Of a stretch of DNA of 64,000 bases, positions 37,290-46,457 are shown one piece after another. Origin of the DNA: Arthrobacter sp. B0490 (GTDB taxonomy: Bacteria > Actinomycetota > Actinomycetes > Actinomycetales > Micrococcaceae); contig NZ_PJIR01000001.1 of the NCBI RefSeq assembly GCF_002929355.1, positions 1-64,000 of the forward strand, read 5' to 3'. Every line of letters begins with the position of its first letter. Position 1 is the first letter of the stretch. The position numbers and the translations under genes were made by a program. Below the pieces are notes generated by a model. The model was not told the DNA's origin and made no database searches. It worked only from the letters and a program-made list of their open reading frames with translations.

Positions 37290-37630
37290 TTAGCTCCTCC
37301 TGAAAAGACGGGACTGTCGCGTGACGGGCCCTCGTATGGATGTACATGCCTACCAGCCAACACCCTTATGCGCCAAGCATCAAGCCAGTCAACGGATTTG
37401 GACGGCCCGCGGCCCCGTGCCCGGGCGGGCGGACGACGTGTGTGCAAGCCCTCGGCGTAATCTGCCCCGAGTCCCCGCTCCTGCTACGCACTGACCGCAC
37501 GGCGGCGATAGAGTGAGGCGGTATATGGCCGCGGTGCTAGCGCCGGGCTTGCATCTCTGCGCGGGCCCAACGAGCCGTGCGCAGGCATTAAGCGACACGG
37601 ACAAGATCCGTGGAAGTGGAGAGATATCGC
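37290..37630. other. Divergent intergenic region between DUF3052 and aceE
   Basis: 341 bp with no supported gene. It should contain both divergent promoters. On the plus strand GATAGAGT near 37508 could be a -10 for aceE; I see no clear operator. Confidence 0.4.
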
Positions 37631-40384
37631 GTGGCTGCAGAACAAGGTACGGCGGATATTCTGAGCGGTCTGACGGTCGGCAAGCCCGACGGTGATCCCG
37701 AGGAGACCGCGGAGTGGATCGAATCCCTCGACCAGCTGATCAGCACCCAGGGCACCGAGCGCGCGCAGTACATCATGCGCTCGTTGCTGCAGCGTGCAGG
37801 TGCGCAGTCCGTGGGCGTGCCCATGGTCACGACGACGGACTACGTCAACACGATCCCCGCGGATCAGGAACCCGAGTTCCCGGGCGACGAGGAGATCGAA
37901 CGCAAGTACCGCGCATGGTTGCGCTGGAACGCGGCCGTCATGGTGCACCGCGCGCAGCGCCCGGAGATCGGCGTCGGCGGGCACATCTCGACCTACGCCG
38001 GCGCGGCGACGCTGTACGAGGTGGGCTTCAACCACTTCTTCAAGGGCAAGGACCACCCGAGCGGCGGCGACCAGGTGTTCTTCCAGGGTCACGCCTCCCC
38101 CGGGATGTACGCGCGGGCGTATCTGGAAGGGCGCCTCACGGAGGAGGACCTGGACGGGTTCCGGCAGGAGAAGTCGAAGGAGGGCCACGCGCTGTCCTCC
38201 TATCCCCACCCCCGTCTCATGCCGGACTTCTGGGAGTTTCCGACGGTCTCCATGGGCATCGGCCCCATGAACGCCATCTACCAGGCGCAGTCCAACCGCT
38301 ACCTGCACAACCGCGGCTTCAAGGACACCGCCGACCAGCAGGTCTGGGCGTTCCTCGGCGACGGTGAGATGGACGAGCCCGAGTCGCGCGGCTTGCTCCA
38401 GCTCGCCGCGAACGAGAAGCTCGACAACCTGAACTTCGTGATCAACTGCAACCTGCAGCGGCTCGACGGACCCGTCCGCGGCAACGGCAAGATCATGCAG
38501 GAGCTCGAGGCGTTCTTCCGCGGTGCGGGCTGGAACGTCATCAAGGTCGTCTGGGGGCGCGAGTGGGACGCGCTGCTCGAGAAGGACAAGGACGGTGCCC
38601 TGGTCGACATCATGAACCAGACGCCCGACGGCGACTACCAGACGTACAAGGCCGAGTCCGGCGGGTTCGTCCGCGACCACTTCTTCGGCAAGTCGCCGGA
38701 GACCAAGGCGATGGTCGAGGACCTCTCCGACGACGAGATCTGGAAGCTCAAGCGCGGCGGGCACGACTACCGCAAGGTCTACGCGGCCTACAAGGCGGCC
38801 ACGGAGTTCAAGGGCAAGCCGACCGTCATCCTCGCGAAGACGGTCAAGGGGTACGGCCTCGGCCCGCACTTCGAGGGCCGCAACGCGACCCACCAGATGA
38901 AGAAGCTGACGAACGAGGACCTCAAGGCGTTCCGCGACCACCTGCGTATCCCGGTCACGGACGAGCAGATCGACGACGACCTCTACAATGCGCCGTACTA
39001 CCACCCGGGCGCCGACGCGCCCGAGATCAAGTACCTGATGGAGCGCCGCCGTGAACTCGGCGGCTTCGTGCCGGAGCGGCGCACCAAGCACGCCGACATC
39101 GTCCTGCCCGGTGACAAGGCGTACGAGACGGCCAAGCGCGGATCCGGCAAGCAGATGGCCGCGACCACCATGGCGTTCGTGCGCATCCTGAAGGACCTCA
39201 TGCGGGACAAGGAGTTCGGCAAGCGGATCGTGCCGATCATCCCGGACGAGGCGCGGACCTTCGGCATGGACTCGTTCTTCCCGACGGCGAAGATCTACAA
39301 CCCGAACGGGCAGAACTACCTGTCGGTGGACCGTGACCTGGTCCTCGCGTACAAGGAGTCCATCCAGGGTCAGATCCTGCACGCCGGCATCAACGAGGCC
39401 GGGTCCATGGCGGCGTTCACCGCCGCCGGCACGGCCTACGCCACGCAGGGCCAGCCGCTCATCCCGATCTACGTCTTCTACTCGATGTTCGGCTTCCAGC
39501 GCACGGGCGACTCCATCTGGGCCGCTGCGGACCAGATGTCGCGCGGCTTCATCATCGGGGCGACGGCCGGCCGGACCACGCTGACCGGCGAGGGGCTGCA
39601 GCACGCCGACGGCCATTCGCCGATCCTGGCGTCGACGAACCCCGCCGTGATCACCTACGACCCGGCATTCGGGTACGAGATCGGGCACATCGTCCGCGAC
39701 GGCCTGAACCGGATGTACGGGGACATCGGCGACGAGCCGGAATCCTCCCGCAACGTCATGTACTACATCACCGTGTACAACGAGCCCTTCGTGCAGCCGG
39801 CCGAGCCCGAGGAACTCGACGTCGACGGACTGCTGAAGGGCATTTACCTGCTGAAGCCCGCGAAGGTGGACGGGCCGCGCACGCAGCTGCTCGCCTCCGG
39901 CGTGGCCGTCCCGTGGGCGCTCGAAGCGCAGAAGATCCTGGCGAAGGACTGGGGTGTCTCGGCCGACGTCTGGTCCGTGACGTCCTGGAACGAACTGCGC
40001 CGCGACGGCCTCGAGGCCGAGGAAGATGCCTTCCTCAACCCCGGCGCCGAGGCCCGCAAGCCGTTCGTCACGCAACAGCTCGAGGGCGCGACAGGTCCGA
40101 TCGTCGCGGTCTCGGACTTCATGAAGGCCGTCCCGGACCAGATCCGCCAGTTCCTGCCGAACGAGTTCGCGACGCTCGGCGCCGACGGATTCGGTTTCTC
40201 GGACACGCGTGCCGCGGCGCGCCGGTTCTTCAAGATCGACAGCCACTCCGTCGTCGTCCGCGCGCTGGAGATGCTCGCCCGCCGTGGCGAGGTCGACGCG
40301 AACGCCCCCAAGGAGGCGATCGAGAAGTACCGCCTGCTCGACGTGAACGCCGGGACCACCGGCAACGCCGGCGGCGACTCCTAG
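37631..40384 (+). CDS. aceE: Pyruvate dehydrogenase E1 component, homodimeric type
   Basis: 917 residues, the single-chain E1 (E. coli 887). It is the thiamine-diphosphate enzyme that decarboxylates pyruvate and feeds acetyl groups to the E2 subunit. The ThDP motif runs from [12 protein letters not shown] to the Asn about 28 residues later ([16 protein letters not shown]). [21 protein letters not shown] lies near the N-terminus, and the transketolase-like C-terminal domain is complete. GTG 37631 ([10 protein letters not shown]) has GGAGAG seven bases upstream; an earlier GTG is in frame. A strong terminator follows. Its product supplies acetyl-CoA for the fatty acid genes downstream. Confidence 0.96.
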   Translation: MAAEQGTADILSGLTVGKPDGDPEETAEWIESLDQLISTQGTERAQYIMRSLLQRAGAQSVGVPMVTTTDYVNTIPADQEPEFPGDEEIERKYRAWLRWNAAVMVHRAQRPEIGVGGHISTYAGAATLYEVGFNHFFKGKDHPSGGDQVFFQGHASPGMYARAYLEGRLTEEDLDGFRQEKSKEGHALSSYPHPRLMPDFWEFPTVSMGIGPMNAIYQAQSNRYLHNRGFKDTADQQVWAFLGDGEMDEPESRGLLQLAANEKLDNLNFVINCNLQRLDGPVRGNGKIMQELEAFFRGAGWNVIKVVWGREWDALLEKDKDGALVDIMNQTPDGDYQTYKAESGGFVRDHFFGKSPETKAMVEDLSDDEIWKLKRGGHDYRKVYAAYKAATEFKGKPTVILAKTVKGYGLGPHFEGRNATHQMKKLTNEDLKAFRDHLRIPVTDEQIDDDLYNAPYYHPGADAPEIKYLMERRRELGGFVPERRTKHADIVLPGDKAYETAKRGSGKQMAATTMAFVRILKDLMRDKEFGKRIVPIIPDEARTFGMDSFFPTAKIYNPNGQNYLSVDRDLVLAYKESIQGQILHAGINEAGSMAAFTAAGTAYATQGQPLIPIYVFYSMFGFQRTGDSIWAAADQMSRGFIIGATAGRTTLTGEGLQHADGHSPILASTNPAVITYDPAFGYEIGHIVRDGLNRMYGDIGDEPESSRNVMYYITVYNEPFVQPAEPEELDVDGLLKGIYLLKPAKVDGPRTQLLASGVAVPWALEAQKILAKDWGVSADVWSVTSWNELRRDGLEAEEDAFLNPGAEARKPFVTQQLEGATGPIVAVSDFMKAVPDQIRQFLPNEFATLGADGFGFSDTRAAARRFFKIDSHSVVVRALEMLARRGEVDANAPKEAIEKYRLLDVNAGTTGNAGGDS

Positions 40385-40403
40385 CACCGCCACCCCGCCC
40401 GGG

Positions 40404-40450
40404 GGCGACGGCGGGAGCAGCCCAGCGCTGCTCCCGCCGTCGCCTTTTTT
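40404..40450 (+). terminator. Rho-independent terminator after aceE
   Basis: Perfect 17-bp stem (40404-40420 and 40428-40444) with a 7-base loop, immediately followed by TTTTTT (40445-40450). It is the strongest terminator in the window. Confidence 0.92.
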
Positions 40451-40465
40451 GTAGCTCCTCCACAA
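40449..40465 (+). promoter_or_regulatory. Inverted repeat upstream of the PucR-type regulator (box 1)
   Basis: TTGTAGCTCCTCCACAA, an inverted repeat TTGTAG-N5-CCACAA with one mismatched pair, 37 bases upstream of the ATG at 40503. It shares the TTGTAG-N5-CYACAA pattern with a second site just upstream of fabD. Its left end overlaps the terminator T-run. Confidence 0.5.
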
Positions 40466-40502
40466 ATGTGGGAGGACGGCACCGAGACCGTATGCTCGGA
40501 GG

Positions 40503-41831
40503 ATGCCGCAGCCCGAAGACGTCCCCGGTAGCGCCCGGAGCGCCCCGGGAGCCACCAACGCGGGACCCGCGCCGGCGGACCCGGCCACCGTCGAGAAGTT
40601 GCGGGCCACGATCGGCTCCCTCTCGACGGCGACCCTCAGGCAGCTCGACGCGGACCTTCCGTGGTATCGCGGGCTCCGCGCGGACGAGCGGTCGGCGCTC
40701 GGCATGGTGGCCCAGAAGGGCATCGCCTCCTTCGTCAACTGGTACCAGAAGCCCGTCTCCCCGGCGTGGGTGCTCAGCGACGTCTTCGGCACGGCCCCGA
40801 CGGAACTGACCCGGTCGATCAGCCTGCAGAAGGCCCTGCAGCTCATCCGCGTGGTGGTGCAGGTCGTCGAGGACCACGTGCCGTTCCTGGCCCCCGCGGC
40901 CGATCAGGGCCCGCTGCGGGAGGCCGTGCTCCGCTACTCGCGGGAGGTGGCGTTCGCCGCGGCCGACGTCTATGCGCGCGCGGCGGAGACCCGGGGATCC
41001 TGGGACACCCGCCTCGAGGCCCTCGTCGTCGACGCGATCCTCCGCGGTGAGAGCTCCGACGCACTCCGTTCACGCATCGCCGCCGTCGGGTGGAAGTCGC
41101 AGGCCCGCATCACGGTCATGGTGGGCAGCGCCCCGCAGGAGCCCGACGCGGGCTTCCTCAACGAGCTCCGGCGCGTCACCGGCCGGCTCGCCGAGGACGT
41201 CCTCGTCGGCATCCAGGGCGAACGGCTCATCCTCGTCCTGGGCGGTGTCCGGGACCCGGCCAAGGCATACCCGAGGATCACCGAGCTGTTCGGCGCCGGC
41301 GCCGTCGTCCTCGGTCCCGAGGCGGAGTCGCTCGTCGAGGCGAGCACCTCCGCCCAGGCCGCCTTCGCGGGGCTCACTGCCGCCCGCGCGTGGCCCGGGG
41401 CACCCCGTCCCGTCTCCTCCGAGGACCTGTGGCCCGAGCGCGTGATGTCCGGCGACGACACCGCGCGCCGGGCCCTGGTCCGCACCATCTACCGCCCCCT
41501 CCTGGCCGCCTCCAACGGCCTCGAGCAGACCCTCTCCGCCTACCTCGCCCTCGGCTCCTCCCTGGAAGCGACGTCCAGGTCCCTCTTCGTCCATGCGAAC
41601 ACGGTCAGGTATCGTCTCCGCCGCGTCTGCGACGTGACCGGCTGGGACCCGTTGGTCGCGCGGGAGGCATTCGTCCTGCAGACGGCGCTCGTGGTCGGGC
41701 GCCTCTCGGCCCCGTCGCCGCCGGTCGCCGCACCGGGCGGAGGGCCAGCGGGCGGTACACCACGTGCTGCGCGGCCGACCGGTGCACGCAGCTCCGGAGC
41801 AGCAGCCGTCGACTTCGCCGGAGACTTGTAG
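40503..41831 (+). CDS. PucR-type transcriptional regulator, FasR/MabR-like
   Basis: 442 residues. The C-terminal PucR-type winged helix (LFVHANTVRYRLRRVCDVTG near residue 365) binds DNA, and the GGDEF-like middle region (about 170-290) is typical of this family. Homologues at this position, between aceE and fabD, regulate the fatty acid genes: FasR activates them in Streptomyces, and MabR (Rv2242) is its counterpart in M. tuberculosis. I infer the same role here. It starts at ATG 40503 with TATGCT seven bases upstream as a possible -10, which would leave little or no leader. Two matching inverted repeats flank the gene. Confidence 0.85.
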   Translation: MPQPEDVPGSARSAPGATNAGPAPADPATVEKLRATIGSLSTATLRQLDADLPWYRGLRADERSALGMVAQKGIASFVNWYQKPVSPAWVLSDVFGTAPTELTRSISLQKALQLIRVVVQVVEDHVPFLAPAADQGPLREAVLRYSREVAFAAADVYARAAETRGSWDTRLEALVVDAILRGESSDALRSRIAAVGWKSQARITVMVGSAPQEPDAGFLNELRRVTGRLAEDVLVGIQGERLILVLGGVRDPAKAYPRITELFGAGAVVLGPEAESLVEASTSAQAAFAGLTAARAWPGAPRPVSSEDLWPERVMSGDDTARRALVRTIYRPLLAASNGLEQTLSAYLALGSSLEATSRSLFVHANTVRYRLRRVCDVTGWDPLVAREAFVLQTALVVGRLSAPSPPVAAPGGGPAGGTPRAARPTGARSSGAAAVDFAGDL

Positions 41832-41842
41832 ACTTCCTACAA
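41826..41842 (+). promoter_or_regulatory. Inverted repeat upstream of fabD (box 2)
   Basis: TTGTAGACTTCCTACAA, a perfect 6-bp inverted repeat with 5-base spacer, overlapping the stop codon of the regulator gene and 67 bases upstream of fabD. GATAAT at 41877-41882 is a candidate -10, so the box would lie just upstream of a -35, a position suited to an activator. Confidence 0.55.
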
Positions 41843-41909
41843 CACGGCACAGCCAGCTTGGTTCAGCCGAACACCCGATAATGCCCCGACGATTTGGAAA
41901 GCTGGAACA

Positions 41910-42875
41910 GTGCTTGCAATCGCCTGCCCCGGACAGGGCTCACAGACCCCGGGCTTCCTGAGCCCCTGGCTCGAGCTCCCCGGGGTCCGCAGCCACCTGG
42001 AGCTGCTCAGCGACCGCGCCGGCACGGACCTGGTGCGGCACGGCACCGCCTCCGACGAGGAGACCATCAAGGACACGGCGGTCGCCCAGCCCCTCATCGT
42101 CGCGGCGGGCCTGGTGACGGCACGCGTGCTCCTCGGGGGCCGTGCGCTGACCGCCGCCACCGTCGTCGCCGGGCACTCGGTCGGAGAGCTCACCGCCTCG
42201 GCCGTGGCGGGAGCGCTCACCGAGGACGACGCCGTCACCTTCGTCCGTGTGCGCGCCACGGCGATGGCGGAAGCTGCCGCCGCCCGGCCGACGGGCATGA
42301 GCGCCGTCCTCGGCGGTGACGCCGGCGAGGTCGCGGACCGGCTCGCCGAACTGGGCCTCACCGCCGCCAATGCGAACGGCGGCGGCCAGGTCGTCGCTGC
42401 CGGGACGCTGGAGCAGCTCGGCGAGCTCGCCGCGGATCCCCCGGCCAGGGCGCGCGTCATCGCCCTGAAGGTCGCGGGCGCGTTCCACACCGGCCACATG
42501 TCTCCCGCCGTCACGGCGCTCGAGGCGCTGCGGCCCTCGCTCGTACCGGCAGACCCCGTGGCCACGCTGATGTCCAACCACGACGGGCTGCCCGTCGCCA
42601 CCGGGGAGGGCAACCTCGACAGCCTGATCGCGCAGGTCTCCCGCCCCGTCCGCTGGGACCTGTGCATGGAGTCGATGCAGTCCATGGGCGTCACCGGGAT
42701 GATCGAGCTGTCCCCCGCAGGAACACTGACGGGGCTGGCGAAACGCGGAATGCGCGGCACGGCGACGCTCGCCGTAAAATCGCCCGAGGACCTGGACGCC
42801 GCCCGCAGCTTCATCGAGGAGCACTCGCGGACCACGGACCTCGATCCGTCCCTTACCTCCGAAGGACCCCAGTGA
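41910..42875 (+). CDS. fabD: Malonyl-CoA:ACP transacylase
   Basis: 321 residues. It loads malonate from CoA onto the acyl carrier protein for type II fatty acid synthesis. GQGSQ is at residues 8-12, the nucleophile Ser90 sits in GHSVGE, and the His is in GAFHTGHM near residue 196. A central Arg in VRVRATAMAE binds the malonyl carboxylate. GTG start at 41910. Its TGA overlaps the fabH GTG (GTGA), so the genes are coupled. It heads the fabD-fabH-acpP-fabF cluster. Confidence 0.96.
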   Translation: MLAIACPGQGSQTPGFLSPWLELPGVRSHLELLSDRAGTDLVRHGTASDEETIKDTAVAQPLIVAAGLVTARVLLGGRALTAATVVAGHSVGELTASAVAGALTEDDAVTFVRVRATAMAEAAAARPTGMSAVLGGDAGEVADRLAELGLTAANANGGGQVVAAGTLEQLGELAADPPARARVIALKVAGAFHTGHMSPAVTALEALRPSLVPADPVATLMSNHDGLPVATGEGNLDSLIAQVSRPVRWDLCMESMQSMGVTGMIELSPAGTLTGLAKRGMRGTATLAVKSPEDLDAARSFIEEHSRTTDLDPSLTSEGPQ

Positions 42876-43933
42876 GCATCACCGCCCTCAAGCAAGCCCC
42901 CCTCCGCGAGCACACGCGTATCCTCGGCGTCGGCGCCTACCGCCCCGGGATCATCGTCACCAACGACGACGTCTGCCAGTGGATCGACTCCTCCGACGAG
43001 TGGATCCGGCAGCGCACCGGGATCGTCACCCGCCATCGCGCGCCCCGCGACGTGAGCGTCATCGACATGGCGGAGGCGGCGTCCCGGGAGGCGCTCACGT
43101 CCGCGGGCATCGATGCGTCGCAGATCGGTGCCGTGCTCGTGTCCACGGTGACCCACCCCTACGCCACCCCCTCCGCGGCCGCACAGCTGGCCGACCGCCT
43201 CGGGGCCACGCCGGCACCGGCCTACGACATCTCGGCCGCCTGCGCGGGCTACTGCTACGGCATCGCCCAGGGTGATGCCCTGGTCCATGCCGGGACGGCC
43301 GACTACGTGCTCGTCGTCGGGGTGGAGAAGCTGTCCGACTTCATCGACAACGCGGACCGCACCATCTCCTTCCTCCTCGGCGACGGCGCGGGCGCCGTCG
43401 TCATCGGGCCCGGCGACTCCGCGGGCATCGGCCCGTCCGTGTGGGGCTCCGACGGCAGCAAGCACGAGGCGATCCGGATGACCCGCTCCCTGCTGGACGT
43501 GCGCGACTTCGCGATGGGCGCCGTGACGACCGACGCGGAGGCCGAGGCGGACGGCGATGCCGGACAGGAGAGCCTGTGGCCCACCATGCGCCAGGACGGA
43601 CCGTCCGTGTTCCGCTGGGCCGTCTGGGAGATGGCGAAGGTCGCCCAGCAGGCGCTCGACGCCGCGGGTATCACCGCGGACGATCTCGCGGTGTTCCTCC
43701 CCCACCAGGCGAACATCCGTATCATCGATGAGATGGTGAAGCAGCTGAACCTGCCCGAGCACGTGTACGTCGCACGGGACATCGTGGATGCCGGCAACAC
43801 CTCCGCGGCCTCCATCCCCCTCGCCATGCATCGCACCCTGAAGGAGCAGCCCGCGCTCAGCGGCAAGCTCGCCCTGCAGATCGGCTTCGGAGCCGGTCTC
43901 GTGTTCGGGGCGCAGGTCGTGGTCCTTCCCTAG
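42872..43933 (+). CDS. fabH: 3-oxoacyl-ACP synthase III (KAS III)
   Basis: 353 residues. It condenses an acyl-CoA primer with malonyl-ACP to start fatty acid chains; in this group branched-chain primers are likely used. Catalytic triad: Cys124 in SAACAGYC, His in VFLPHQAN and Asn in VDAGNTSAASIP. RTGIVTRHR is the conserved FabH segment near residue 48, and an acidic insert (AEADGDAGQES) follows near 220. GTG start coupled to fabD. The acpP start is 75 bases downstream. Confidence 0.96.
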   Translation: MSITALKQAPLREHTRILGVGAYRPGIIVTNDDVCQWIDSSDEWIRQRTGIVTRHRAPRDVSVIDMAEAASREALTSAGIDASQIGAVLVSTVTHPYATPSAAAQLADRLGATPAPAYDISAACAGYCYGIAQGDALVHAGTADYVLVVGVEKLSDFIDNADRTISFLLGDGAGAVVIGPGDSAGIGPSVWGSDGSKHEAIRMTRSLLDVRDFAMGAVTTDAEAEADGDAGQESLWPTMRQDGPSVFRWAVWEMAKVAQQALDAAGITADDLAVFLPHQANIRIIDEMVKQLNLPEHVYVARDIVDAGNTSAASIPLAMHRTLKEQPALSGKLALQIGFGAGLVFGAQVVVLP

Positions 43934-44008
43934 TTTTCAAGCCCAGAGCGCGCAACGCGGTCTGCCCATCCCCGCCGGTCATCCGGCAAGAACAGAAAAG
44001 GAGCCACC

Positions 44009-44254
44009 ATGGCTAGCAACGAAGAAATCCTGGCCGGACTGGCCGAGATCGTCAACGAGGAGACGGGACTCGCTCCCGAGTCCGTGGAGATGGACAAGTC
44101 CTTCACCGACGACCTCGACATCGACTCCATCTCGATGATGACCATCGTCGTCAACGCCGAGGAGAAGTTCGGCGTGCGCATCCCGGACGAAGAGGTCAAG
44201 AACCTGAAGACCGTCGGCGACGCCGTCACCTTCATCTCGGGCGCCCAGGCCTAG
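44009..44254 (+). CDS. acpP: Acyl carrier protein
   Basis: 81 residues, acidic four-helix ACP. Ser40 in DLDIDSISMM is the 4'-phosphopantetheine attachment site, carrying growing acyl chains between FabD, FabH, FabF and the reductases. AAAAGGAG lies just before the ATG at 44009, a strong ribosome binding site suited to an abundant protein. Located between fabH and fabF, the standard order. Confidence 0.97.
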   Translation: MASNEEILAGLAEIVNEETGLAPESVEMDKSFTDDLDIDSISMMTIVVNAEEKFGVRIPDEEVKNLKTVGDAVTFISGAQA

Positions 44255-44364
44255 TTCCTGCAGTTCCCGGCGCTGCGGCCGCCCCCGGTGTTCCCGCCGT
44301 GGGCGGCCGCAGCCGTCAACTCCTCGCCCGGTGCCGCCGGCGCCCCAGCTTCGAAAGAGTGACC

Positions 44365-45600
44365 ATGCCACGCAAAGTCGTCATCACCGGACTCGGTGCA
44401 ACCACCCCCATCGGAGGGGATGTCCCCACCATGTGGGCCAACTCCCTCAAGGGCGTCTCGGGAGCGCGGACCATCGAGGCCGACTGGGTCGCGAAGTACG
44501 AGCTGCCGGTGACCTTCGCCGCCCAGATCTCCACACCCGCGTCGGAGGTCCTCGCCCGCGTCGAGGCGAAGCGCATGGATCCCTCCACGCAGTTCGCCGT
44601 CGTCGCCTCCCGTGAGGCGTGGCGCGACTCTGGCATCGAGGACGTCGACAAGGACCGCCTCGCAGTGGCCTTCGCGACCGGCATCGGCGGCGTGTGGACG
44701 CTGCTCGACGCGTGGGACACCCTGCGCGACAAGGGCCCCCGCAGGGTCCTGCCCATGACGGTACCGATGCTGATGCCGAACGGCCCCGCCGCGGCCGTCA
44801 GCCTCGACCTCGGCGCGCGCGCCGGAGCGCACACGCCGGTGTCGGCCTGTGCCTCGGGTACCGAGGCGCTCCACCAGGGCCTCGAACTCATCCGGTCCGG
44901 CAAGGCGGACGTCGTGGTGTGCGGCGGCGCCGAGGCGGCGATCCACCCGATGCCCATCGCGGCCTTCGCGGCCATGCAGGCGCTGTCCCGGCGGAACGAC
45001 GAGCCCGAACTCGCCTCGCGCCCCTACGACACGGCCCGTGACGGATTCGTCATGGGCGAGGGCGCCGGAGCCCTCGTCCTCGAGGCCGAGGAACACGCCC
45101 TGGCCCGCGGAGCTCGCATCTACGCCGAGCTCGGGGGCACATCGGTCACCGCCGACGCCTACCACATCACCGCACCGGACCCCCAGGGACTGGGGGCCAC
45201 CCGCGCACTCAAGGCCGCCCTGTTCGATGCCCGGGCCCAGGCGGAGGACGTGGTGCACGTCAACGCGCACGCGACCTCCACCCCGGTCGGGGACAAGCCC
45301 GAGTACACGGCCCTGAAGGCCGCGCTCGGTGCCCACATCGACCAGGTCGCGGTGTCGGCGACGAAGTCGCAGACGGGTCACCTCCTCGGAGCCTCCGGTG
45401 CGGTCGAGGCCGTCATGACCGTCCTGGCGATCTACGAACGGAAGGCCCCGGTGACGATCAACCTCGACAACCAGGACCCCGAGATCCCCCTCGACGTCGT
45501 CACGACGGCGCGCGATCTGCCCTCCGGCGACATCGTGGCGCTCAGCAACTCGTTCGGCTTCGGCGGCCACAACGCCGTCATCGTGCTCCGCAACGTCTGA
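44365..45600 (+). CDS. fabF: 3-oxoacyl-ACP synthase II (KAS II)
   Basis: 411 residues. It elongates acyl-ACP by condensing it with malonyl-ACP. Cys162 in VSACASGTEA is the nucleophile; His residues are in NAHATSTPVGD and KSQTGHLLGASG; the closing SNSFGFGGHNAV is typical. In mycobacteria the equivalent gene is kasA. ATG at 44365 with GAAAGAG upstream. It is the last gene of the cluster before a long inverted repeat. Confidence 0.96.
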   Translation: MPRKVVITGLGATTPIGGDVPTMWANSLKGVSGARTIEADWVAKYELPVTFAAQISTPASEVLARVEAKRMDPSTQFAVVASREAWRDSGIEDVDKDRLAVAFATGIGGVWTLLDAWDTLRDKGPRRVLPMTVPMLMPNGPAAAVSLDLGARAGAHTPVSACASGTEALHQGLELIRSGKADVVVCGGAEAAIHPMPIAAFAAMQALSRRNDEPELASRPYDTARDGFVMGEGAGALVLEAEEHALARGARIYAELGGTSVTADAYHITAPDPQGLGATRALKAALFDARAQAEDVVHVNAHATSTPVGDKPEYTALKAALGAHIDQVAVSATKSQTGHLLGASGAVEAVMTVLAIYERKAPVTINLDNQDPEIPLDVVTTARDLPSGDIVALSNSFGFGGHNAVIVLRNV

Positions 45601-45609
45601 CCGGCGGTT

Positions 45610-45651
45610 CACGGAGAAGGGCGCCACCCCGGGGTGGCGCCCTTCTCCGTG
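45610..45651. terminator. Bidirectional terminator between fabF and DUF3145
   Basis: Perfect 21-bp inverted repeat with no spacer (45610-45630 and 45631-45651). The centre CCCCGGGG would form the loop. It lies just after fabF and before the convergent DUF3145 gene. Confidence 0.82.
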
Positions 45652-45712
45652 CGCACTGCGTGTCGTGCTTCCTCGTCGCCGGGTCCTGGGCGGCGGGCGA
45701 TCTGGCCGGGGG

Positions 45713-46216
45713 TCAGCCGACCTGGTGGAGCCAACGCACGGGAGCGCCCTCGGCGGCGTGCCTGAAGGGTTCGAGCTCCTCGTCCCAGGACTCCCCCAGC
45801 GCGAGGGACAGCTCGTGGTAGACCGCTGCCGGGTCGCCGGCTCCGGCCTCGTAGGCGTAGCGGATGCGGTCCTCCGTCACCATGATGTTGCCGTGGACGT
45901 CCGTGGTGGCGTGGAAGATCCCCAGCTCGGGTGTGTGGGACCAGCGGCCTCCGTCGGCTCCGGCGCTCTGCTCCTCGGTGACCTCGTACCGGAGATGCGC
46001 CCAGCCGCGGAGGGCGGAGGCGAGTTGTGCGCCCGTGCCCTGCGGGCCGACCCAGGACAGCTCGGCCCGGAGCATTCCGGGCGCAGCAGGCTGCGCCGTC
46101 CACTCCATGTCGGTGCGCTTGTCCAGCACGGACCCGATCGCCCACTCGACATGAGGGCACAACGCAGTAGGGGCTGAGTGCACGTACAAGACACCGCGCG
46201 CCATCACAACAGACAT
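45713..46216 (-). CDS. DUF3145 protein
   Basis: 167 residues. The protein matches the actinobacterial DUF3145 pattern: MARGVLYVHSAPTALCPHVEWAIG near the start and HATTDVHGNIMVTEDRIRYAYE, GESWDEELEPFRHAAEG and VRWLHQVG in the second half. No known activity. I favour the ATG at 46216 because GGAGG lies five bases upstream; ATG 46204 is an alternative. It is often next to fabF in related genomes (from memory), which hints at a link to fatty acid synthesis, but this is only an inference. Confidence 0.9.
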   Translation of the reverse strand: MSVVMARGVLYVHSAPTALCPHVEWAIGSVLDKRTDMEWTAQPAAPGMLRAELSWVGPQGTGAQLASALRGWAHLRYEVTEEQSAGADGGRWSHTPELGIFHATTDVHGNIMVTEDRIRYAYEAGAGDPAAVYHELSLALGESWDEELEPFRHAAEGAPVRWLHQVG

Positions 46217-46305
46217 TCCATCCTCCATAGCTGTAGGTACGTCTTCCCCAACGACCTTCAACGGATTATGGACTGTGCAGATGAGCGGGAACTTCACGAG
46301 ACCCA

Positions 46306-46324
46306 CCCGCACCTGAGGTGCGGG
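46306..46324 (-). terminator. Possible terminator downstream of xerC
   Basis: 7- to 9-bp inverted repeat CCCGCACCTGAGGTGCGGG in the 241-bp gap between xerC and the DUF3145 start. No T-run follows on the minus strand. The rest of the gap shows no gene. Confidence 0.4.
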
Positions 46325-46457
46325 CTCGACCGAACTACTGCTTATTGTGCCGGACGGACGTGAATTTCGCCACTGTGTCCCGACGGCCCTCGGGAACGGC
46401 TCCCCGGGCACGTGCACGGGCTGTCGGCCGGGCCGAGGCGAGGCGGTCTGCTGCGCC

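Noticed and set aside
37484..40846. 1120-residue minus-strand open frame across aceE
   Set aside because: Antisense shadow of a highly expressed gene; composition is Arg/Leu/Val-rich without recognisable domains.
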